Part shown: positions 34,401-47,432 of the stretch, one piece after another | Layout of the letters: each line of letters starts with the position of its first letter | How positions within the stretch are numbered: position 1 is the stretch's first letter | From: Telopea speciosissima | Taxonomy: Eukaryota > Streptophyta > Magnoliopsida > Proteales > Proteaceae | Reading direction: 5' to 3' | Assembly (NCBI RefSeq): GCF_018873765.1 | Contig: NC_057919.1 | Span: 70,922,984-70,986,983 of the forward strand | DNA length: 64,000 bases | Translations under genes and position numbers: made by a program | The notes under the pieces: model-generated | Told to the model about the DNA's origin: nothing | Database searches by the model: none | The model's input: the letters and a program-made list of their open reading frames with translations, nothing else

Positions 34401-34518
34401 ACTTATGTGGTAATTTTGAGCTAGAAAATCATACACTAATTGACACAATCCAGAAGTTTATATTTTTGGCCAAATTGGTTTCGAATGACAAGGAAAAAGG
34501 TTCTAAGACTGGACTTTA

Positions 34519-34702
34519 TTTCTCTCCAATTCCTAAAGTATGGTAGTGCGACAGTGCTAGGTGGAGATGCGACACCTGGCAGCTGCCGCATCCAATGGTT
34601 CGAGTTCATTGCTATGGACCATTGGATTCAGCAGTTGCCAGGTATCGACATCTCTACCTAGCACTGCCACACTGCTACACTTTAAGGAATTGGAGAGGAT
34701 TA
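34519..34702. mobile_element. MITE family B, copy 1
   Basis: About 184 bp, a near-complete palindrome. Left arm ctctccaattcctaaagtat...gtgctaggtggagatg...cctggcagctgc, right arm its diverged complement ending aaggaattggagag. Copies of the same family lie at 59998-60195 and 60515-60735. Confidence 0.75.
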
Positions 34703-37660
34703 TTTTCCACTAAGACCTAACATATTTTATTCAATCAATCGAGTCTGATCTCTAAAATATTTAGATGGTGTTACGATATGTATATTGCATCCCCCCATCT
34801 GTTCTTCATGATTATATTAAATGGGCCAATGTGGCCCGTTTGACCCAATATAGAAAATTAGATTAGTGGAACTGGATAAGGTTGATCACACTAGTCCCAA
34901 GCCAAATTGTGGATTCCACATCACTGACATCAGGTTCCCATGTGCGGACCTGATTACCGTCCCCCCTTAATCTCCTGACGTGACACCTGTCTTATGAGTT
35001 AACGGAAACAACAAAGAAGTAAAAATCGTTAGACTGTGTTGAGATGCCAAGAAAAGAAAAGTGAAAAAAACCTTTTCTTTCTTATTGTTTGGTTAGGAAA
35101 GAAAACTAAAAAAATTAAAAGAAATATATAAAAAAAATCCATTGCCAACAATTCAGGTTGTGGTTAAGGAAAAACAAAAACCATTGCAATAATTCGTCTC
35201 TCTTGAGTCTCGTTTGAGGTAAGTGACGGATAGGATTGATCATTATGCAGTGGGTGGCGATAGGTATGGTGACGAGAAATGTTGAACACACAATGCAGAT
35301 GGCAGTGTTTATTTATTGGTTGTCAACATAGTACATGTGTTGTTGTTATTGTCAACACAATACATCTTGATGCAGTATAGTGATAGAGGTAGTGCACAGT
35401 GGTAAACCAAGGCAGTGTATGTGATCAAGACAGTACAAATAGCATTCTGGATGAGTTGGCAGACTTCAGGTAGTGACTGGACATCATTCCCAAAAACCCT
35501 AGTAGTTCTTACATTGTTTATAGTGGCTGTGACCTCATTACAAGGGTTTGAAAGTGTACACAGAAGTCCCACAGTGATTGGGAGTCATCCAGGGGCAATT
35601 CTGTCATTTACAAGCATGAACAACAATGTAGGGGTATTTTATAATTTTACAGAGTACAAATGTCCTAGACATGTGACAGTGAGCATCCAGAGGTATTTTG
35701 GTGATTATGTCAATCATAGAGGTCTATGGAGTGTTGATACAGTTCACAGGGGCATTTTGATCATTTTACAGTGATGTGGCATGTTGACAGTGATGCTAGA
35801 GCATCCGGGCCTATGTGGTAGCATGAAACACTCCATTGCAAGTTTATACAGTGTCTAACAGCCTTCGACAGCATTGGGTGAAGATCTTATGCCTTGGGAA
35901 TTGTGATTTTCTATGTTTATGTAAAGGCAACCTTTTTGAGGGCGTTTTCGGAAGTCCAGGTGGAATTTCTGGAAGGAGATAAAATTTGAAGAATTGTAGT
36001 TCTTCGAGTCAGTGTTCTGGTGCATTTGGTTTCATGTTGTTTTGATGTCGGGTAAAGGAGGTATTGTAGTTTTTGTATGGTCGTGCAAAAAAGAAACTAA
36101 ATGAGAGAGGTTTTTGCAATTCTGGAGAGAATTCTGGAAGATTGGATTGATTTTGGATATGTGGACTGATAGTTATGGTCTATATTCTGTTCTAGGCATT
36201 CTGTTTGGTTGGTTGTACCAAAGGAGTTGTACAGAAGTCATATATGGGATCAAAATTCGGGCAACTGAGAAGAAGACACGTTGGGTGATTCCATTATGGT
36301 GGCTGACATTAAGGGCTCTAGAGGCATGAGCTACACCGTGGGAAAGATTCCTCCACAAGAGTATGGATGGTCGGGTGTAGAAGAAATGGTACACTGTCGC
36401 TTCATAGTAAAACTGCTTCATTGAGTGTATCACGAAGACGATGGATCCCATAAAAGATTCTGATCACAAGAACAGAAATAGTTCAAGTTTTAAAATTTGA
36501 AATTCAAGGTCAGATTTAATCTAAATCCGTACACCCCTGTGGTCCGTGATTAGATGCTCTACCAACGTATGATACACTGCTTGGGAGATTCTATTTCATT
36601 GGATACCATGACTCCACACATTGTAAGAATGAAAGATCATGATCGAACTGTTGAGGGAAAAGATTTTTAGAATCCACTGATTCATCCCCCCTCTCATTGG
36701 CCATCACTGTTTAACAAGAAATTCATTGATAATGGTGATTGTTGTACTTGTGAACAAGGGAATAAAAAAAAATGGAATCGTGGAGATCAAGAGTTTTTGC
36801 AGTGGTGTGAACCAAGGCATCGCCAATTCCTGCTCCACCATCGGGGCTTTTTGGTTTTTTTAATAGGTCTTTTATATCTTTCCCCAAAATCGATCTGTCA
36901 TATGGCTCTTTGATTAATTCAATTGCTGAGTTCCTACTTGCTCTTTGAAATCCAACTCATGGCAGCAGAGCCCTTCAATTGGCGGCGCTGTGATTTCCAG
37001 TTATGTTTGTGTTTGTGGCACCATACTCACTATTCCTTCAAAGAGGTTAAAATCTTTTTATGAGGATGTGATGGTCATTTCATACAATCATGTATATGTC
37101 TGGGCACAAGAACTGCATACCACACGCAACCAGGTAGTATTTCTTTGTCGCATATTTAATACAATAAGACGTTATATATGCAAAATTTACTATATAAAAG
37201 GTGATATGATTCACATCATGTGAAGGATCCGCGGAGTACTCCTCGTTTGGTTTTTAATTGATTTGGTGAAAGCCTGAAAGGTATTAACTAGTAGAAATTA
37301 AGCAGAACACCCAACTGAACATACTTTGAATTAGTCAATACGCTCAATATATAAATGGAATTTGAATGATACAATTAAGGCTTTTAATCTAATCTCAAAT
37401 TGCAGAAAAAATATTACATTTTAAAAATAAATAAATAAAGATACAAATAAGGGTTGTTAGCGTAGTAGGCATGGAGTACATAAGTCGTAAAGGGCCACTA
37501 GAAGAACAGATGGACTGAAATCAGCAATTCAATTCCGATATTTTTCTCCAGTCTATAGTCTATAGAGTATATATATATATCATACCATCATATTATATTA
37601 TAAAAGTAGGAACTCAAAAGTCATGGTAAATCTTTTCATATTAAAAATACCCTTCAACAA
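34703..37660. other. intergenic, no gene; weak repeats
   Basis: The longest open stretch (about 35415-35774) is built of similar phrases (ggggcattttgatcattttaca and variants at about 35590, 35629, 35691 and 35748), so I take it as noncoding repeat rather than a gene. A short text at 35055-35100 resembles one arm of the MITE at 63614-63767. Otherwise nothing. Confidence 0.4.
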
Positions 37661-37669
37661 TATTAATAA

Positions 37670-39060
37670 ACCCAAAATAATTGTCCCTTCCAAAAAAAAA
37701 AAAAAAAAAAAAACATAGAAACGTGTGTATGTACATTGAGTAGTTTACATTAAAATTTCCCTTGTTTTTAGGTAAGTATATTTAAATTATTTAAAAAATA
37801 TATATAAAGAAACGACTCCCAAAAAAATAAGGGTAAATTGCCATGCTTTGTACCCATCTTATCTTCATTTCTTAAGATTTTTCCATTCTTAAAATAAAAA
37901 TAACATAAAAAGAAAGAAATGGCTCCCAAAAAAACAGGTTCATAAATTGAGAAAATAAAAGACTTTTCCCTTGTTTCCCATTCTTTAAAAAAATTAAAAA
38001 AAAAAAAAAAAAGAAGAAGAAGAAGAAAGAAAGGACTCCCAAAAAATAGGATTCATAAATTGAGAAAATAAAAGACTTTTCCCTTGTTTTTAGGTAAGTA
38101 TATTTAAATTATAAAAATAAATAAAAGACTTTTCCCTTGTTTTTAGGTAAGTATATTTAAATTATAAAAATAAATAAAAGACTTTTCCCTTGTTTTTAAG
38201 TAAGTATATTTAAATTATAAAAAAAAAAATAGAAACGCGTATATTTAAATTGCCATGCTTTCTCCCAAAAAAATAGGGTTCATAAATTGAGAAAATAGAA
38301 GACTTTTCCTTTGTTTTTAGGTAAGTATATTATTTACCCAAAAAAAAAAAAAAAAGGTAAGTATATTTAAATTGTAAAAAAAATAAAAGACTTTTTCCTT
38401 GTTTTTAAGTAAGTATATTTAAATTATAAAAAAAAATAGAAACGGGTATATTTAAATTGCCATGCTTTCTCCCAAAAAAATAGGGTTCATTAATTGAGAA
38501 AATAATAGACTTTTTCCTTGTTTTTAGGTAAGTATATTTAAATTATTTAATAAGTTAAAAAAAAAAAAAAAGATTTTCCCATCCTTCCAAAAAAAAAAAA
38601 CATAGAAATCCATGTATATACATGGCCATGCTCTGTACCAATCTTCATTTCCTAAGACTTTTCCATTCTAAAAAAAACAAATACAAACGACTCTGTTATC
38701 CACTCCCTCATTCTCTCCCAAAAAAATACCCTTCAGTCTATGTACGTACATCTCGCTCTCCCAAAAAAATAGGGTTCATAAATTGAGAAAATAAAAGACT
38801 TTTTCCCTTGTTTATAGGTAAGTATATTTAAATTATTTAATAAGTTAACAAAAAAAAAAGATTTTCCCATCCTTCCAACAAAAAAAAAACATAAAAACCC
38901 GTGTATATACATTGCCATGCTCTGTACCAATCTTCATTTCCTAAGACTTTTCCATTCTTAAAAGAAAAATACAAATGACTCTGTTATCCACTCCCTCATT
39001 CTCTCCCAAAAAAATACCCTTCGGTAGACTTTTCCATTCTTTCAAAAACAAAAATAGAAA
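37670..39060. repeat. complex tandem-repeat block
   Basis: Nested repeats. A short unit of about 53 bp (gacttttcccttgtttttagg, then taagtatatttaaattat) recurs several times between 38070 and 38560. Longer units begin cccaaaaaaatagggttcat (at about 38264, 38472 and 38761). A unit of about 300 bp with catgctctgtaccaatcttc appears at 38570-38730 and again at 38868-39020. Very AT-rich, with A runs between units. No coding capacity. Confidence 0.8.
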
Positions 39061-40408
39061 CAAGTTATATAGAAACATCTTCCTTTTGGAGTTTTATATA
39101 TCTGGTAATTGTTTCTTCAAAATTCTTGCATTCCAAGTTTTTTGGGCTTTCGAATTCAGTTACTGAAAGTGTAAGGTATCCTCCAAGTTTTTATTCCCCT
39201 TTTTTTAATGTAAATTGTGGATTTAATATAAACTCTAATATCCATTCGAATTGCAACATTGTCTTAAAATTTTCTGTATATTTTATTTTATTTTTTATTT
39301 TTTTTGAGTTATACTATGAAATCTTTGTTCTTATCAGAATTCTTGACTGGATAAATTAGTGTTAAAAAAAATTAAAACCAAGAGAGAGGGAGACACAAAA
39401 GAGTATGAGAGAGGGAAAGGGAGAGAGAGAGAGATCGTGAGAGGGAGGATAGAGAGAGATAGAGACGCTGAGATGTATATCTAGAGAAAAAGAGGGTGAG
39501 GAATATCGTGGAAGAGAGATAGAGAGAGTTACCAAGAGAGACAAGGACAAAGAAAAATATCAAAAAAGAAGATATTTGAAACACTATATATTGATAGTTT
39601 CAATTAAATAAATTTCTTTCCTAAGAAATAATACTAGAATGTGATTTGATCATTATGAATTTGTTTAGATGGTAGTTACGTGGACATTTAAAAAACAATT
39701 TAGTTTTATTGTCATATATATCTACTATAAGATAACCAAACTTATCTTTTTAAAAATAATTCCATTTTTTTGTTGAACAATCTATAAAACCCTACATTCC
39801 ATTTTTTCGTTGAACAAAAATGCACGTGTAACTTTACTAGTATATATATATAGATACATCATATGATCGATGAAGTAATGTTTTTCATAAAAAAAAATAA
39901 AATTGTGACGTTAGTTTTGCGGAATTACGTAGTAGTAGATAATGTAGCCAAATTGGAAGACGCACTCCACTACATGATCAGGTGCATATATATGCGACGA
40001 CCCTCTTATTAATTAATTAACTTCTCTTCTCACCTTTAATTAGAGAAACAAAAAAGAAAGAAAAAGGCATATATACGTATATATACGCAATGTTGGGGTG
40101 GAGTAGTGGATTTAGGTATCAGTACCATGCATGCATGCACGTTACCACTAGAGATAATAACGGATGGTTGTGCTTATTATGCTATGAGAAGACTATGAGA
40201 TCGAGGGAGACCTTGAGTTTTGACTGGACTCTACTCCACTGGATTCCCTCTATCTATCTATTCTCTTTATTATTCTGATCACACATACAACAAATACTCA
40301 AAGATTTAGTATTTTAATTCGTAGGTTGATGTCTTTTTTGGTGTTTGGTGGTGTTGGTGAACAACTTTAACTTGGAATTCAACAAATGAAGATTAATCAG
40401 TGGAGGAG

Positions 40409-40442
<34 letters not shown>

Positions 40443-40815
40443 TAAAATTCATTCAAGAATCAATCAAAGATGCATTGCATATATATACGGACTCTTCTCT
40501 CTGATCAGCGGATGATCCGTCCTGATCAACTTGTTTGTCCTCCGATCCTCACCTCTCCTGTCTCCACCCCACACAGTGAAACCACTGTTTATAGGGATTT
40601 TTCGAATATGTCTCCGACTCGGTCCGCTGGCCATTTAAGCAAGCTAGGAATCTTGTTGGTTGTCCAGAACCAACTCTTTCTTCTTCTTCTTCTTCATTCC
40701 TTATGTGGCTTCTTAAAAGGTTAAAATAAGTAATCCAAACACTGCATGCAAGGCACTTCTTGTAAGGAGGAGTTTCTATTTTCCAATTGCACCCCTTCCC
40801 CGTGCCCAAATGATA
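39061..40815. other. intergenic, microsatellites
   Basis: GA-rich run at 39385-39545, (GA)n at 40411-40438 and several TA runs. No gene. Frames across the GA tract are Ser/Leu-rich artefacts. Confidence 0.5.
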
Positions 40816-40819
40816 TATC

Positions 40820-42420
40820 TGGACAAGAGATCAATTTCCAGAAGAGTACGTGGCATATTCTTTATTACGGACGTGTCCTGTCCCCAGAGAAAAAGCCTTT
40901 GCTCCTTAATTGGTATTCTGAATCCAATTGGATTCCTTTTACTTGGGAACCACTCTGTCCCACAGTGGGTTAAAATGTAGGGACATGGAATCGGTTTTAA
41001 AAAGAATGGCTCTCCAACTCTCTTCTTGGAAATCTGACTCTTTATTTTATGCAAGTAGGATACTGTTGATTCAATCGGCCCTTGCATCTGTTCCTGTTCC
41101 TGTTTACCTCATGACCTGTTTCAAATTCCCCCATTAAAATTTGTAATTCCATTGACTCTATTTGTCTTTACTTTTGGAATGGATCTTATGGCTAGGGGGG
41201 GTAAGAAAAAGGTTTGTTTAATTGCCTGAGACAACACTTGCAAACCTATCGATAAAGGTAAATTGGGTTTTAGAAAGGCTGAAATACATAATAATGCGCT
41301 CCTCAAGGAATTCAGATCGTCTACAGCCTGCTGTCCATGGCAGCCATAGCAGCGTCCTAATGAGTCGCGGCCCAATGACCGCCTTACCCCTGCTCGGGCA
41401 AGGCACTCGAGCAGGGGTAAGACGATCATTGCACCGTGCCTCATTAGGGCACTGCTATGGCTGCTACGGGCAGGCAGGCCGTACGTAAACGGTCCTGATC
41501 CCTCCTCAAGCTAGGGTGGAGACTTATTTCTGACCCGGAGTCACTTTAGACGAAGGTTCTTAAGGCTAGATATTTTCCTAGGAGATCTATTTTTGACCCT
41601 TTGAACATGAGGAAAAAAGATTCTTGGCCTTGAAATAGTATTGCTTCCACCCTTCCTACTTTGAAAAAGATGGTCTTCAGATCGATTAATAAGGATAATT
41701 TTACTTTCTTGCTTCATGATCCGTAGATATATCCCAAATATTCCAAGTGGTTGCTTTCCATTTTTCTTTGGATTATCTTAGTCCTTTGGATTTGGTAAGT
41801 TCTTTTTATTGACAATAATAATTGGAACATCTACTCGCTTTATTCTTGTTTAACCCCTATTAATTTATGCTTCCTCTATTGCTAATATGCATTTATTAAA
41901 TGATACTAAAAGATGGTCATGTATCTTATCTACAGATGGTCGAATCACTACCCAACGAGCTGCTAAATTTCTGATCTCTACTTCCAAGGGCCCAATTTTC
42001 TCTCTTATTTCTGTATGATGGCGCTCTTTTTTGGAAAATCCCTTTACATCCAAATTTATTAAAAAAAAAAATTGGGGTGTTTTACATGCAGGAATCCCAA
42101 TCAAGGCTCTCATCTTGAAATGGAGTCCGATGGACCCTTTCTGTCTTTTTTGTGGTTCTTGTACTATGACCACATGGCATGTTTATCTTTCATGTGATTG
42201 GACTAAGCATATTTGGGCTGCGGGGGCCTGCTGGGTTTGAGAACTGAGTTTCTCTCATCACCATCTCTGTAACAGCTTTGCATTTTTTTTTCTGATTAAG
42301 TATCGTTCGGACAAACAACTCCTTATCTGGCTCTTCTCAATGTTTATCATTACTTGTTATTTTATTTGGCTCCATAAAAAAGATCGGACCATTTTGGTAA
42401 GGGAGTTAGTTAAACTGTTT
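40820..42420 (+). pseudogene. LINE (L1-type) remnant, C-terminal half
   Basis: The order matches the end of a plant non-LTR retrotransposon ORF2. INFQKSTWHILYYGRVLSPE is the end of the reverse transcriptase. MALQLSSWKSDSLFYASRIL and LLIQSALASVPVPVYLMTCF form the thumb-like region. GKLGFRKAEIHNNALL and, after a MITE, KLGWRLISDPESL and RYFPRRSIFDP follow. The zf-RVT domain CLFCGSCTMTTWHVYLSCDW is at about 42120-42200. Stops and frameshifts occur throughout. No endonuclease and no main catalytic RT motif remain. Confidence 0.8.
41308..41501. mobile_element. MITE family A, copy 4, nested in the LINE
   Basis: 194 bp with ends tcagatcgtctacagcctgc / gcaggccgtacgtaaacggt and core ccgccttacccctgctcggg...gagcaggggtaagacgatca. 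Perfect 9-bp target duplication CTCCTCAAG (41299-41307 and 41502-41510). Removing it rejoins the LINE reading frame. Confidence 0.88.
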
Positions 42421-42429
42421 TCCTCTTTT

Positions 42430-44775
42430 TAAATAAACATAAAAGTACATGATTCTAAATAGGATGCCAAATGAGTAGGTAGTATCCTGAATAATATAAG
42501 AGTCACTGAAATTGACGGATCGGTGTTCTCGTCGAAGATTGAATTGCCGTTGCGTTTTTGGGAGCTAAAACTGCTATAGTTGTAGCATCATTACTTGTTG
42601 ACAACTCCCGTAACGGTTCTAGATAAGTTTGAATGTTGCCCAACTGTTCCGAAACCAATAATGTAGCTCGATTACCAAGTGATTGATGGTCACTGTGAAT
42701 CATAATATAAGGTGGTGTAACCACTTGAAAGCAATCACTACCAATAGGAGTTGTTGAAACCGAAGAGATGTAACCACTTGGCATGTATAGTGAATGATGA
42801 GCACTAAGTGGTGCAATGGCTCGATGGACCTGATGAGCCGTAGATGGGTGAAACTAAAGACATTCGTTGATGCGGGAAGTTGTATCAATTGAATGAGTGT
42901 ACTTCTGTATCGGGAAATGATCACTCAAATCAGATATCTTCTTCTTCTTCTTCTTCTTCTGAATCAGAATATATCCAGCGCGCAGTTTGTGTTTATACTG
43001 AGAGGTAGAAATATAACGATCAATGAATGAACAAAAAGCAGATCGAAGACCCCACCATTATATGACATATAGTGGAGTGGAAAGTTAGAAATAGGTATAC
43101 TAGTGGGGCTTATTATTAATACCATCAGATCAGTCCTTTGTGAAGGCTATGCAAATGGACATGCATGATAGAGAAGAACCATCCAAAATAATTATCTCTC
43201 AAACCCGACCAAAGGGGACTTGTGGAAAGGAGAGGAGATCTTTCTTGTAATTATTCAGATCCATGGTCCTACTCCATCCGTATGCCCACAGGATGTGTAA
43301 GGAAAATAGGGAATACTGTATGTAACTTGCACTGACTCTGATAGCTTTTTAGGCTGACACTTGCAGCTGAGAGTGAAAGTACTGTATGAGGAATGACCGT
43401 TTTAATTAAAGGAGGAACCCGGCCCACATTGGAAAGAGAGGGAGGAGAGGGATGGAGGGGAATTTGAAAAGATGAAACAAGCTAGATTCCACCCCCCCCC
43501 CCCCCAACAACTAAAATAGAATCACTCGCATATTTGGGTTTTAGGGTATTGGGGAGCTTCTTGTCTTTCATCGACATTGAATCTTCTTCATTTACAACAA
43601 CCCAATAAAAAAAATAAAAAAATAAAAAAGAAGAAGAAGAAGAAAGAAATGGTCGAAGCAGCCGCTTTTTGGATTTTAATTAGGACTCGACATCCTCTAC
43701 TTCCGTTTGTCCCTACTTCCATGTGCATCCTACATACAATGATATGATGCACGTAAAGATCGCCTTACCCCTGCTCGGACAGATGTTCATGCTTGCTACC
43801 CCTGTGGCAGTCAAGGAAATGGGATCTTAAAGGGTACTTTGAAAAATACTAAAATAGGCCGGGTATTTATGAACCCAAAGGAGAAGTGAATTATTATTCC
43901 ATTTCCTTGGCTGCCCGCAATATGTTTTTTTCCACGGGTGAGGAGGGTGCAGTACGTGTGGTTTCCTTTTCCTATGGAGGGGGTGTGTAGCCAATTAATT
44001 ATATGAGTTGGAGAGCATGAGCATTACAGATTCCTCTACTTAGAGCAGAGGAGGGGCATATTATTGAAACCGTGAAGGAGAAGATCTCGATATGATGCCA
44101 TGGATGATGAGCGAGAGCACGTACTCTCAATCAAGTACTCCCTTCACTGATGATGCATGCCTTGCCCGCAACAGAAATATCAACTTTTTAATTAGTACGA
44201 TTCACCCTTAACCTACCCAGACACGATTGATACATATAAGAAGAAAAAGAAAGGAACACTCAAATTATAAAAAGGAAAGAAAGAAGTAATCCCCTATATG
44301 ATACAACACCACCAAAATATGATTAGAAGGGTTTTTAGTTTTTTTGGGTAAGATTCTAAGAACGCTTACTGGTGAAGGGAAGAGAATTGAAGAAGGGTTA
44401 AGGGAAGGGAATTCCAAAAGTCACATCCATAGTTTGCGTACATGTTTGGTGGTGGTATCTTTTTGAATAATCTCTTAATTTCTACCGTTCACTGGAAGAT
44501 GTTTGAAGACAAGACAAGGCCTAGGCCTTCAGTCGATGGTTGGTAATGGTTGCTTCACCCTACAGCTTCTCCATTCTCATCCTTTATAAATAAATAAAAT
44601 AAAATTACTCCCTTCCTCAGATGGAGATTCATTCATTTTCATTCAATATTCGTTACAATGACTTCAACTTGATTACCCCCAAAAAATAAATTAAAGGGAT
44701 CAACATTGAGTCCAGCTGTATTATACCCCAGTAGTCAAGTAATTTTATCACGTGGCTATTATTTATATTATTTTT
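42430..44775. other. intergenic; RNase H scrap and unassigned text
   Basis: Bases about 42435-42475 match part of the minus-strand RNase H remnants at 48.6 and 49.7 kb (shared acatgattctaa and gatgccaaat). From 42503 to 42924 two overlapping minus-strand frames of 93 and 74 codons exist; I recognise neither. A run of 14 C lies at about 43493-43506, and GAA runs at 43631-43645. Confidence 0.4.
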
Positions 44776-44778
44776 TAG

Positions 44779-44872
44779 GATCCAAATCTTCTACGGTATA
44801 CTGTCCGTAGTGATCTGTGCGGCGCAAATTAAGCTGCGCACGCAATGATCACCTTACTCCCACTCGGGCAAT
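44779..44872. mobile_element. MITE family A, half copy
   Basis: Left half only: ggatccaaatcttctacgg, then caatgatcaccttactcccactcgggcaatg. The right arm is missing. Confidence 0.6.
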
Positions 44873-44879
44873 GCCACAT

Positions 44880-45795
44880 CATTATAAATTAGGTTATTCC
44901 AGATCAGACGTTGGTTAATTCTCAGTTTAAAAAGAAAAATAAAATTTCTGGGCCAAGAATAGGAAGGCTGGTCCATGTCCTAGCCGCCATATATATATTG
45001 ATATTAAATACCAACTGGGCTGAAGAACAACACCCAGGATACGATATTTGACCAAACCCCCCAAAGACAAAGATCCTTCTTAATTTAGTACTATTTTCTC
45101 TTTCTCTTTCTCTTTCTTTTCGGTTGTGGAAGTGAAGTCCAGCGTGCATAATCACAAACCCAATAAAGGCGAGACTAAAAAGGAAAAGGCAAAACTAATA
45201 AAAAGGTATTTCACAAACAAAAATGGTAGGAGGGGTAGTACACCATTATTAAGCATTATTTAAAAGTTAATTTGTTTAGGACATTAGGATCTTAAGGGGA
45301 GGGGCTATGGGATCTTTATCGCCTCTAGTACTGGGGGCATTATCGTGCGACTGGATACCACCCATGTGTACACAGTGAAAACTTGACCGCCCCCCGTATT
45401 GGGGGCGATAATTTTACAGGGCTATGTCATGTCTATGAAAGGAAAGACAAACACCGCATGTCTCAACAATTATTCTACGTTCTCCCTTCTTCTTCTTTTT
45501 CTTCAGCCTTTCAGCCGGAGAATGATGGGTCATCTCATCAGTTTTACTAACAAGTACTGATTCGTGGAAAAGACATATGGTTCCCATAAATTAGTGGTAC
45601 TCCTTTCGTTATGGGCCACTAATGAAGTTACCTTGTTTTATGGGCCAACAAATACCTTTACCAACTGTTACTTTGGCAGGGCCTGGCAGAGCATCAGAGA
45701 ATCACATTCCATAATTCCCAAATTAAACTGAAGGACACTCATGTAGACAGCTTCTAGCCTTCCATGGGGGCGTGCATGCAAAGTTTCGTTGGGTC
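44880..45795. other. intergenic, small inverted repeat
   Basis: At about 45330-45415, tatcgcctctagtactgggg and its rough complement ccccgtattgggggcgata form a weak inverted repeat. No gene. Confidence 0.4.
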
Positions 45796-45799
45796 GGAT

Positions 45800-46030
45800 G
45801 GAAATTGATCCTCGATTAGATTTTTGTCCCCTCCCGTTTTTGGTTCGGTCGAATGGACCTTTATCCGTTGCTGTAACTTATTGGAGCGTTGTTGTGCGCA
45901 TTATGCAGTGCAGCAGCAGTCATGTGTGCATAGTGAGGTCCGTTATGCACACATGGTTGTTGCTGCATCGCACGATGCGCACAGCAACACTCCAGTTACA
46001 ACAACGGATAAAAATTTGGATCGCATCTCC
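45800..46030. mobile_element. foldback element
   Basis: Long palindrome: left arm ccgttgctgtaacttattggagcgttgttgtgcgc (in part), right arm gcgcacagcaacactccagt and tacaacaacgg. Arms are about 65 bp, with outer similarity to gatcc...atttttgtcc. A partial MITE A core follows at 46050-46105. Confidence 0.6.
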
Positions 46031-46109
46031 CCAATGCATGTAGTAAGAGGGTGTGCAATGATCATTCTACCTTTGTCCAAATATTCTACTCAGGTAGGGT
46101 CCATCCCTT

Positions 46110-47430
46110 TTATTTCAAGCAACAAGGGGGGGGGGGGGGAACTACACCGAATAGAAAATTATAGGAGATAATTTTTCCAAGGCAGAAGGGAACTTGACTG
46201 CAAGACCCAATTGATTGCAGGAAAATTTTTTTAACAAAAACCAAGGAAAAAAAGGCATTATGTTTCTTAACGGATTATTTCAACTAAACCGCCCAAAATA
46301 TCTATCATGGAGCAGACTGGGTTGGGCAAAGATTATAGGGACTAGTACGTACATCCCTTGTTCCTTTGCTTACTTGTCAATGTTTTAACTTTAGACAGAG
46401 TTTGATTTTTACTTTTTTTAAATTTTTTTTTTTTTGGTTTTGTGATATGAATGGGATTTGGCTAGTCACAAAACAAAACTTTGAAAATCCAATGACTATG
46501 GAAAAGGTAGTGAATCAAAGTAAAGAAATGGTGATTAAAATATATAAGAAAACATGAACATACAAGGTAGGGTATTTAATTGATTTTGAGTCCAAAAATT
46601 TGAGGATTTTGGCTAATCCATAAGGTGTACGTACGTACATCTAATACAATACAATACAATAATGTCTTCATGCCTAAAAGATGATGAATAATTCCGATAA
46701 GCTTATTAGAACAAGCGTGTGAAAACGAAATTTCCCCAATTTTGGCCATGATCGAGGAGTTTACATGCTTAATAAAATATATCTTATATACTTTCTCAGA
46801 AGCATCTAGTTTGGCGAGGAAGAACAATGGCTTTCAAACTCGATCAAAAGCAACCAAAACACCCACCCAAAGTACTCTGCACTCGATCACTCTGAGTAGT
46901 GATCCAAAGTCCAACTACCGAGTGAGTAATTAATGGTGTGTGTTCATGTGTTTCTTTCTTTGTTGATTGAGATATGCATGCATCTTCAGAGTTCAGCGTA
47001 GAGAGAGAGAGAGAGAGAACATTGAGGTAGCTCAGCTCTTTTGAAGTATAAAAGCGTACTCTGTTTTTTACAAAGATTTGAGAAAGAATAGTTAATGTAT
47101 ACAGGCTTCAAGATCGAAGGAAAGACAATCTGAAACGATATTCTAACAATAACATTAACACATGTTGTAGAATCTATATTACAGTAAAAATCACAGACTA
47201 AACTAGACTACACTAGGCCGCCTAATGGGCGGTCATGGACCTCTCTACTTTTAACTGCAATCACATTTCTGATGAAATGGAAATCTGAAACCAAGAAAAA
47301 AAAAAAAAAAAAAAAATTAGAAATTGGGTGGGAGGCGGAAGTTGGGGTGATTGTGGATGGTTGAATTTAGATAAAAGATAAATTAGAGAAATTAAATCTC
47401 CAAAAGGCTCACTGCTGAGGGTAATTAATT
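46110..47430. other. intergenic
   Basis: No gene. A run of G at 46126-46139, an ataca repeat at about 46641-46660 and (GA)n at 46998-47018. The part next to 47433 is the 3' flank of the gene there. Confidence 0.4.
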
Positions 47431-47432
47431 AA

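Noticed and set aside
35415-35774. 119-codon open frame on the + strand
   Set aside because: Made of similar repeated phrases, no recognisable domain, no splice or promoter support.
37670-39060. CRISPR-like array
   Set aside because: Direct repeats are irregular in length and AT-rich, and the organism is a plant; this is an ordinary tandem repeat.
42503-42924. Two minus-strand frames (93 and 74 codons)
   Set aside because: Overlap each other, no domain, no splice signals. Left as unassigned intergenic.
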